DNA from: Ophiobolus disseminans
Taxonomy: Eukaryota; Ascomycota; Dothideomycetes; Pleosporales; Phaeosphaeriaceae
Length of the DNA: 64,000 nucleotides
Assembly: GCA_010093685.1 (NCBI GenBank)
Contig: MU006223.1
Coordinates: forward strand, 206,908-270,907
Direction: 5' to 3'
Of the stretch, positions 57,174 to 64,000 are shown piece by piece. The notes beneath the pieces are model-generated. The model worked only from the letters and a program-made list of their open reading frames with translations, made no database searches and was not told the origin of the DNA. Within the stretch, counting starts at the first letter, position 1; each line of letters opens with the position of its first letter. A program made the position numbers and the translations under genes.

Positions 57174-58886
57174 TCAGCCCCTGCCCACGCCTGGATCCAC
57201 TTGCACCGCGCCGTAATGCTTCAAAAACCGGCCCCAGATCACCTCGCCTTCTACCTCGCTGAGGGCGATAGGCCACAGAACTCGACCAGCTCCATCTTCC
57301 CATCCGATTGGTCGTATACCATCAAATGCATCCTCGTACTCTGGTGCTGCACTCATATACCCGGGATCCACAGTATTCATAGCGACTCTTCTGGTTTGCC
57401 ATGCTGCAGCCGCCTCCGTCTCTGTTATCATGTTGAGTGCAGCTTTGGACATGTTGGTGTGTACATGCTTTCCGCGTTTCGCAGTCGACTTTGTCCGGTC
57501 CTCGAAGATACCTTCTCGGGAGGAGACGTTGATGATGTACCCCTGCGGTTTAATGGATGACGGGGAGGTTGAATCGGTGCAGCCCATCAAAGGCAGAAGC
57601 TCGCGACATAGAATGAGTGGTACGAACGTGTTGACCGCGTGGGCGGACATTACGTCCTCGTATGGAATCTCAAAGAGAGACTGCACCCATGATGACTTCG
57701 AATAAGGTTCCAAATCCGTTGTGTAGCTCGCAGACACAAGTTCTTGTACCGTCTCCGCAGCTTCTTCGACCGACGCTAGACTACCATGCGAAAACAGGCT
57801 CCCATTTGGGGCTTCGATGGCCAAAGGTAGCGCACCTCCTCTTACCCTCGATGTGTAAGTGCCTTCAATCAAAAGCACTTCGCTCTCAGTCTCATCTCGA
57901 AGCTGCTGCTCAAGATGTACAGCACGCTCTTCTTTCTTGACACTATCTGTCAGAGTTTGGGCTGCATTGTTTATCAGAAGACACAACTTTGCGTCGTCAC
58001 CGCTCGCCCATGCTTGCAAGCATGACTTCGTCTCGCGGACCAGACTGAACGCATCTGACGCAGATCGGAAATCGGCTCCTACAATCCTTAGCCGATCTTT
58101 CCAATCGGCCGAGTCACTTTCATCCAGGTATCGCACAACGGCATCCCGAGGATATCGTGTCGTGGCAATGACACGCGCTCCACAACGTAGAAGACGAAGC
58201 ACTGTATGGTAACCGAGATTTATACGCGCGCCAGTGACGAGCGCAGTAAAGCTCGATGGCAAGGTGAGTTTTGGTGGAGTGGAAAGCAAAGAGGAAGACG
58301 AGTTGAAGGCGCCACATGGGATGCACATCGATGGCTGTGCGGGATATGGGTTGGTGATGGTGATGCGACAAATGTAGCAGAGACGCTTGCGTGCAGTAGG
58401 GGGTAGCCGTGGGATGTTCGAAGAGGCATGGGTTTCGGAGACTTTATGCGCCGTTTCTTGCGGAGTAAGTTGCTGTTCCAGCCACGATGTAATGGCCTCG
58501 GCTGGTGTGTCTTTATGAATCACAGCGATCTCCTGGAGATGTGCGATGACTTTCAGCGCGGTCACAAGCTCAGAGGGTGCCAACGGTTCTGGTGCAATTT
58601 CCATATGCGCTGAAGTTCCACCATTGTCTAAGTACTTTCGAACCTTTCTCAGGATGTTGCCATAGATCAGTCGCTTAATGTCATGGCTCAGACCGGGTAT
58701 CGGCGCGAGATGCTCAGCAACGGCTTTTCCTTTTGGCGTATCGTAATCTTTGAGGTACCAAGCTACCCAGCTACAAGGTTGGCCAGCGTTGATGAGGGCT
58801 TCGTCGTCCCGTAAGCGAGTCGCAATATTTTCTTCCGTATTCGTGGACACGAAGTGCTGCGCGGTAAGAGGCGAAATGTGCGCCAT
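57174..58886 (-). CDS. Long SDR-like oxidoreductase without the catalytic Tyr
   Basis: Single exon, 570 aa, ATG at 58886. Residues 1-160 are a helical extension, followed by a possible zinc knuckle (C170-x2-C173, C188-x2-C191). The Rossmann domain starts at 217 with V-T-G-A-R-I-N-L-G, and N-N-A-A-Q (306-310) and N-V-S-S (453-456) are in place. The Tyr of Tyr-x3-Lys is replaced: T477-N-M-S-K481. The H-x-H-T-N-M-x-K-A-A pattern is conserved in a fungal and bacterial subfamily, so it is probably natural. Substrate unknown. It converges on the transporter, 49 bp between stops. Confidence 0.85.
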   Translation of the reverse strand: MAHISPLTAQHFVSTNTEENIATRLRDDEALINAGQPCSWVAWYLKDYDTPKGKAVAEHLAPIPGLSHDIKRLIYGNILRKVRKYLDNGGTSAHMEIAPEPLAPSELVTALKVIAHLQEIAVIHKDTPAEAITSWLEQQLTPQETAHKVSETHASSNIPRLPPTARKRLCYICRITITNPYPAQPSMCIPCGAFNSSSSLLSTPPKLTLPSSFTALVTGARINLGYHTVLRLLRCGARVIATTRYPRDAVVRYLDESDSADWKDRLRIVGADFRSASDAFSLVRETKSCLQAWASGDDAKLCLLINNAAQTLTDSVKKEERAVHLEQQLRDETESEVLLIEGTYTSRVRGGALPLAIEAPNGSLFSHGSLASVEEAAETVQELVSASYTTDLEPYSKSSWVQSLFEIPYEDVMSAHAVNTFVPLILCRELLPLMGCTDSTSPSSIKPQGYIINVSSREGIFEDRTKSTAKRGKHVHTNMSKAALNMITETEAAAAWQTRRVAMNTVDPGYMSAAPEYEDAFDGIRPIGWEDGAGRVLWPIALSEVEGEVIWGRFLKHYGAVQVDPGVGRG

Positions 58887-59352
58887 TGGTATAATAAGAC
58901 AGTTTGGTGTCTAAAATGAAGTGCTTGTAAAGTAAAGGCAATCTTGATGATGTTATAACAGCTGTTCGTTGAGATTTAGGTTTGCTGATTGAAGTCAATT
59001 ATAGCCAGGTGGTCGCTGATGGTGTCTCAGAATCCCATGACTCACGTGCAGGTTCCATCTAGCTCGTTCCAATTGATTCTGCGGTCGTGGTGTAACAAAT
59101 GTGTCCATGGTGGTTTCCGGTGAACCAGGGCGCAGAAAGGGCGGCGTGTGGTCTGTGCACAACAGCGATTGTCGTTTGTGAGTCAGATCTCATTCTCGCA
59201 TATATACTCTTTGAACATCGCTGTTCTAAAAGATATCATTCATTGCACCTCCATTCTCTTTGCCCTGCGGAAACGATTAACGCCATCAAATCAGCATTTC
59301 CGAAGCTGTCCACGGGTGGTGTGCCCTCGCCGCACCGGCAGAATACCTAGGT
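58887..59352. other. Divergent intergenic region
   Basis: Between the SDR and the F-box-like gene. Nothing supported. Confidence 0.5.
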
Positions 59353-60636
59353 ATGACACAGCCTAGTCATTTCAAGCGCATCGCGCGAGACCTCGAAAAG
59401 TTGCCATGTGAACTGTACGTGGTATTTTCTCTCCATTCATTTCCCTATACATTCGAGATACTGACTTGTGCGTATAGTCACGAAAGTGTACTAGTGGAGC
59501 TTGAATTTTCACAGCTCATTCGACTGTCCCAAAATGCCGGACCCCGGCTCCAATGGTCGCTCGAGAATAGTCTCTCGTCATGGGGTGTCTACTTCAAGGG
59601 AGGGAGTATGACGGAGCTACAGCGCCTTCTGCTTATCACCGACCGGGTCAAGAAACTGTGCTTCAGGTTGCCAAAGACTAAGGACGACCGACCACATGTC
59701 TTTGAAGATGGCTCTTTGTCATTCTTACAACGGCGAAATACAGACTGGAGCCTCAGCACCGCTTGCTATCCGCATACACAGAGGTTGATTCGCGACTATG
59801 AGGCGCTGTTCATCCACTGGCTCGCATCGCTCAACCATTTGGTGATCGACGCAACTTGGAACACCTTTCATCATGGCTACCACAAGTACATCAAACCATG
59901 GAGCCCAAAGGTTGATGGTGCAGCAGAGGTATTTGAGCTGGTGCCTCATCTGGGCAAACTCGTGCCCAACAGCTACAGCCTCGAACACGAAATGCGAATG
60001 GCTTTCTCCATTGATGATTTAGCGAGTTTCATCGATGCCTTCCAAAAGCTACGTCTTATCAGGGCAGAGGCGTTGGCTGCGGAACTATGCCGTCTTGCAG
60101 ATATATATTCGGCCCTCCCGGCGCTTGTAAAGACACCGTTTGCGCCTCAAACTCCTAGCCCCAACAAGAAGCATATACCAGACAACCTGCGATTCGACGC
60201 CCAAAAATTAATCAAAAGGGCGATAAATGGGAGGTGGACCGACAAGGAGCTTTCGAGATACCGCTTCAGATTTCCTTTCACTGCGCTTGTCCCATTCGAT
60301 TGGACGACGACGCTATTCAACAAAGTATGGAAGGACGACGCTGCAGCAATTCCCGAAGATATTATGGCAAAGTACAGGATGGTAATTGAGGAAGCACCCC
60401 TCTGGGTGACGAACATGTCAGCTAGCATGCGGTCACAACTCAAGAGTATGACTGAGCTCGAGCAAAGGGCTTTAGGCGCAGCATTGCCCCTCTGCAAACC
60501 GATCTTCAAGGAAGTTGGCGAGGCCTACATGCCGCATCCCGAGCAGGTGAAGTGGCTGGAGGCCTTTGCTGAGATCGTTGCGTTGATGCAGGAAAATTAC
60601 CCCAGCGTGGTTGACGATATCAACACGGAGCGTTGA
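59353..60636 (+). CDS. Hypothetical protein with F-box-like start
   Basis: Exons 59353-59414 and 59478-60636 (63-bp in-frame intron) encode 406 aa. The N-terminus has R-D-L-E-K-L-P-C-E-L, resembling a fungal F-box, with the first intron right after it. No further domain, signal peptide or membrane segment. The rest is rich in Leu, Trp and Lys. Without splicing, 21 extra residues would be inserted. Confidence 0.78.
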   Translation: MTQPSHFKRIARDLEKLPCELYVVFSLHSFPYTFEILTCAYSHESVLVELEFSQLIRLSQNAGPRLQWSLENSLSSWGVYFKGGSMTELQRLLLITDRVKKLCFRLPKTKDDRPHVFEDGSLSFLQRRNTDWSLSTACYPHTQRLIRDYEALFIHWLASLNHLVIDATWNTFHHGYHKYIKPWSPKVDGAAEVFELVPHLGKLVPNSYSLEHEMRMAFSIDDLASFIDAFQKLRLIRAEALAAELCRLADIYSALPALVKTPFAPQTPSPNKKHIPDNLRFDAQKLIKRAINGRWTDKELSRYRFRFPFTALVPFDWTTTLFNKVWKDDAAAIPEDIMAKYRMVIEEAPLWVTNMSASMRSQLKSMTELEQRALGAALPLCKPIFKEVGEAYMPHPEQVKWLEAFAEIVALMQENYPSVVDDINTER

Positions 60637-61189
60637 TAGGAAGTCCAGGGCTTATCATGTTGTTCCTCAACGCTCCATTCTATTTTGCGGTTGCGGGCTG
60701 CTTTAATGACAATCCTTTCCGAATATATGCAATCAAACTCATGAATTAACGACTGATTAGACGAGACTCTAGAGACATATAGGCGCTTGTGATACATGCG
60801 ACTAGAAAGCTGCATCGCCTTTTATGCATCTGCATCCTCATATGCAAGCTCTTGCTAAATGCTGGCGATTGCGCATGAACCTATAAAGGAGTTTCGTCAC
60901 CGACGGATTCAACATAAACCTCCACATTTGAGATGAACTGCCGTCGACATAAAAATACCTTGCATGCCGCTACATGGTTCAGAGAGTGCCTCGCTTATAA
61001 GCTTCCCAATAACAAGCATCAATCTAAACAATGTACGGGGTCGATCGTTTACCGGCAAAACAACACCACTAACATGTTTGATGACGATGATATAGTGTTG
61101 CAAGTAGACATACATATACAAAAACTGCTCGCTGAGCAAGACCTACGATTTCCTTGACTCCCTGACGAAAGAAACGCAACTCAAGCATA
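60637..61189. other. Intergenic, no supported gene
   Basis: AT-rich spacer, no motif-bearing frame. Confidence 0.5.
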
Positions 61190-62050
61190 ATGGTCCACCT
61201 ACGCCACAACGCTGCACTCGCAGCCATCCTAACCCTCACACCCTCTGCATCAGCAGCAGACTGCACCCGCGACGGCCTCCTCTCCGCAGCACATTCCTAC
61301 CTCGCCGCTCAAACCGCCGGCAAACCCAGCACCCTCCTCCTCTCCTCAAACTTCACATATCAGCAAAACAACAAAGTCTCCGCCATCGCCAGCGGCCTCC
61401 TCTCCACCGCCTACCCCATCGCCCTCAACCGCTCAACAGCAGACACCACCGCCTGCGCATCCTACACAATGTGGATCAGCACCGCGGGCGCCAAACCGTT
61501 CGTCGTGTCCACGCAGATTCGCCACGCGAATAACGACACCAGCTCGATTGCGATGATCGATACGGTGTCTGCTACAACGGGCGATTTGTTCTTCGATGCG
61601 AAAAAGACGCTGGGGTATATACAGAAAGAGGACTGGACGGATATACCGGTTGGGAAGAGGCCAAGTCGCGAGTTGTTGAAGAAGGTTGGAGATGGGTATC
61701 TGGATATGTGGACTGATGCAAAGGCTGCGGATAGTATTCCGTGGGGAACGGAGTGTGAGAGAGTTGAAGGCAGTCGTATGTTACGGACCGTGCTCTTGGA
61801 AATGATATGACAGCGCTGATATTTGACATTAGAGTACACGAATCCGTGTGGCAAGACCTTGCCGCGAGGTGGAAGTAAGAAGAACAATGGCTTGAGACGG
61901 TATGTCATCGACGAGGTTATGGGAAGCGTCGATGTGCTTTGTCAGTTCGATAGTTTGGGCGCGTGGCCGGATAGCCATGAGGTGAGGGTTGTAGATGGGA
62001 AAGTCAAGTATGTGCATACTGTGACAAATATGAGGGGAGTTGGAACATGA
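61190..62050 (+). CDS. Secreted DUF8021-domain protein
   Basis: Exons 61190-61775 and 61833-62050 (57-bp in-frame intron) encode 267 aa. A signal peptide is likely (basic start, hydrophobic A-A-L-A-A-I-L-T-L, cleavage after A-S-A). The mature part begins A-D-C-T-R-D and shows the DUF8021 pattern: Y-x-A-A-Q-T-A-G, then F-T-Y-x-Q-N-N-K-V, H-N/N-R-S-x-A-D-T and T-T-G-D-L-F-F. Four conserved Cys suggest disulfides. Function of the family is unknown; extracellular. Confidence 0.88.
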
Positions 62051-62135
62051 AAGATTGGAATTCCCGATGCGGAACATACATTGAACACTCAGACGTTATT
62101 GAAGAGTCCGAACGGCTCGTATTATTCGTCTACTC

Positions 62136-62824
62136 CTATTTGATTTCCGAGCTCTTAACAACGGTTCCAAACACGTCTGCCAGCTCGGCTAGTGCTACGC
62201 GCGTGACCTCATCGCCTTTGACACCGGGAATGTCGCGATCGCCAATGCCATCCTCAACCTGATAGTTTTCATCAGCCTTTTTTTGTCATTAATCGAGGGA
62301 CTTGACTGTACATACCAGGATAACTTCATAGCCCTTTTGGAACGCCTCACGAGCTGTGGTAGAGACGCAAACGTGAGCCATGTAACCAGTTAAGACAAGC
62401 TTCTTGACACCCCACGACTCTAATGTCTGCTGAAGCGATGTCTGTTCGAAACTGCCGGGGAAATTTTTCCAGATGGTGGTTTCGCCGTCCTACATGCACG
62501 CATCAGTGAATTCCATCGTTCGTCCCTTTAAGAATTGCTCACCTTGGCTTTCAGCTCCTTGAACTCCTCTGCAAGGTCGGTGTTTGGCGTGAAGATCGGT
62601 GCGCCTTCGGGTGTCTGATGGAGCACGTGTATGACCTTTCCGCCTGCCGTACGATACTTCTCGAGCAGTTCCGCAATGACCTTTGTACTTGCTGCAGCGT
62701 TCGTGACCGTCAGCGCGCCGGAAGCGTACTCATTCTGAGCATCGATGATGATGAGAGCACTGTCGGAAGTGGATGCGGTGCTAGCGGGCATGCCAAGAAG
62801 GTCGCGGAAGGAGGTAGGCGCCAT
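62136..62824 (-). CDS. Isochorismatase-family hydrolase
   Basis: Exons 62824-62543, 62489-62316 and 62258-62136 encode 192 aa, the usual size. The catalytic Asp28 lies in I-I-I-D-A-Q-N-E-Y and the nucleophile Cys135 in M-A-H-V-C-V-S-T-T-A-R-E-A. The cysteine and the typical C-terminal strand appear only after splicing two introns (53 and 57 bp). These cysteine hydrolases act on amides such as nicotinamide, or on isochorismate. In plant-associated fungi some are secreted without a signal peptide. No signal seen here. It converges on the DUF8021 gene. Confidence 0.9.
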
Positions 62825-63550
62825 TGTGAAAATGAGGTGTCTTGTGATGGATATAGTAATGAAAAGTTTGAACGAGGGCAATCGAATCTTAAGTAGAAGA
62901 GTTCGATGGAGATTCAGTCATGGCGGGAGAAGATGTGTCAGGATTGGCGATGGTGTGTTGATGATGGCGTACCCCGCATCGCCAGCGTACCTGCGTTTTG
63001 CATGACGCTTTTGGACCGCGGCAAGAGCCGATTGCGATGTCTCCGGCATGCAGACCCACACACTTCCCGATTAGGATGCTAAAGTGAGAAGAAATGTGGG
63101 TCGGACGATGGAAAGCCGTGTAATGCGTTGAGTAATCATTTTATCCTTACTAAGCTGATCGTACCTAGGTAGAAACCTCCCATCTGTTAGTCGACGGAAG
63201 AAGTCGACTTCCCCACTACAGTGGAATTGCAACCGCTCTTATTCTTTTGACAGCAACATAGACTTCGGACTCGAAATTTATTTTGATCCACATACCAGTA
63301 CCGGTATACTCTTTACAGCGCTGTGTGTTGAACTTCGACGTTATGAGTGGCAAGTGGTAACATGCCACCTTCGAGCATGATGGTGGCTGCGAGATCAACT
63401 TTGTTGCTTGCAGCTGACTACGAAGGAGCTCGTTTTTATTGAGTCAACGCATGGGCCCCACCCCATCAATCCTCAGATTGTGCGCATTACACCCACACCA
63501 CTTTTTACAACCCAATAACCTTTTATCCACATATCTAAATTACACAAACA
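62825..63550. other. Intergenic, flank of a transposon
   Basis: No supported gene. A terminal inverted repeat for the element below could lie near 63430-63540, but its partner is outside the window. Confidence 0.4.
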
Positions 63551-64000
63551 ATGCTAATATCTTGTTGCAAGCCTTACGCCTACAAGGCCCAGGTTAAGAA
63601 ACCAAAAAAAAAAACCAAAAGGCGGGAGCTCAGTGCAGTGGAGCGCGTGTTCTGTTGTGGTGCAGTCATTGGAGGTGGTGCAAGCCTTAAGGAGGTCTTT
63701 GAACACCTCCCCCCAACACCATCACAACTAGTGGTCTCTCTAGACTTGTGAAGAGAGTGAAAGAGAAAGCAGAAGAGTCTGGCCTGCAATTTTCAGACCC
63801 TCATCTCCATGAAACTGAGGTGGGGCGGGGGAGAAAAGAGCTGCTTTCTCTACAACAGAAGAAGGAAATTATTAAGATTGTAACCTCATGCCGCAACAAC
63901 AGGGAGAAAGAGAGCTGGCAGGCAATCAAGGATAATGATTTCAAGAATATTGCACCTGATGTTAGCATTTTACTTTTTGAAAGTATCATGTATGAGGCTG
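63551..64000 (+). mobile_element. Frameshifted transposase fragment, Tc1/mariner-like
   Basis: ATG 63551 opens a frame with a Lys-rich start and a helix-turn-helix-like R-R-E-L-S-A-V-E-R-V segment. Around 63715-63735 the protein-like sequence moves to another frame, with L-V-K-R-V-K-E-K-A-E-E-S-G and G-R-G-R-K-E-L-L-S-L-Q-Q-K-K-E. This fits the bipartite DNA-binding region of Tc1-like transposases. The gene runs past the window edge, and the frameshift indicates an inactive copy. The family call is from pattern only. Confidence 0.5.

Overview
The window looks like nuclear DNA of a filamentous ascomycete, probably a dothideomycete close to Pleosporales. Introns are short (about 45-90 bp, GT..AG, often with CTAAC-like branch sites), genes are dense on both strands, and the families are typical of such fungi (Zn2Cys6 factors, DUF8021, EthD, NmrA, a non-reducing PKS). 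I built gene models by joining reading frames across introns. Every joined model has a total length divisible by three. Family names come from recognised motifs, not from a database search.

Layout. 0-7.7 kb: a DapA-family aldolase, two transcription factors and two hypothetical proteins. 8.0-10.9 kb: a divergent P450/cupin pair. 11-17.6 kb: two related Cys/His-rich proteins around a RING protein and an MFS carrier. 18.2-22.3 kb: a degenerate island with a helicase relic, a duplicated piece of the PKS 3' flank and a degenerate Arg-Gly repeat locus. 22.9-44.5 kb: an aromatic polyketide cluster with a SAT-KS-AT-PT-ACP-TE synthase, an EthD protein, an FAD monooxygenase, a Zn2Cys6 regulator, two O-methyltransferase-like proteins, an NmrA-like protein, an iron-type alcohol dehydrogenase/maleylacetate reductase and a methyltransferase-like membrane protein. 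47.5-62.8 kb: a rhodopsin-domain membrane protein, a nitrilase, a SesA-like protein, a DHA2 transporter, an unusual SDR, an F-box-like protein, a DUF8021 secreted protein and an isochorismatase. The window ends in a frameshifted transposase.

The main discovery is a candidate cluster operator, TCGG-N3-(C/T)CGG-N3-CCG(A/T). It occurs upstream of the PKS/EthD pair, the FAD monooxygenase, both methyltransferase genes, the Fe-ADH, the membrane methyltransferase-like gene, and also between the distant P450 and cupin genes. Five copies keep the CGG-N4-CGG-N3-CCG geometry and two have one extra base. This suggests one regulon, probably driven by the Zn2Cys6 factor at 33.5-36.0 kb, and it would place the P450 and cupin in the pathway although 12 kb of unrelated genes and relics lie between.

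How the genes may work together (inference): the PKS makes and cyclises an aromatic polyketide, the EthD protein dehydrates or aromatises it (as AurZ/UstZ-type proteins do in naphthopyrone pathways), an O-methyltransferase decorates it, and the FAD monooxygenase, P450, cupin and Fe-ADH oxidise and perhaps open and reduce a ring. The product is not known to me.
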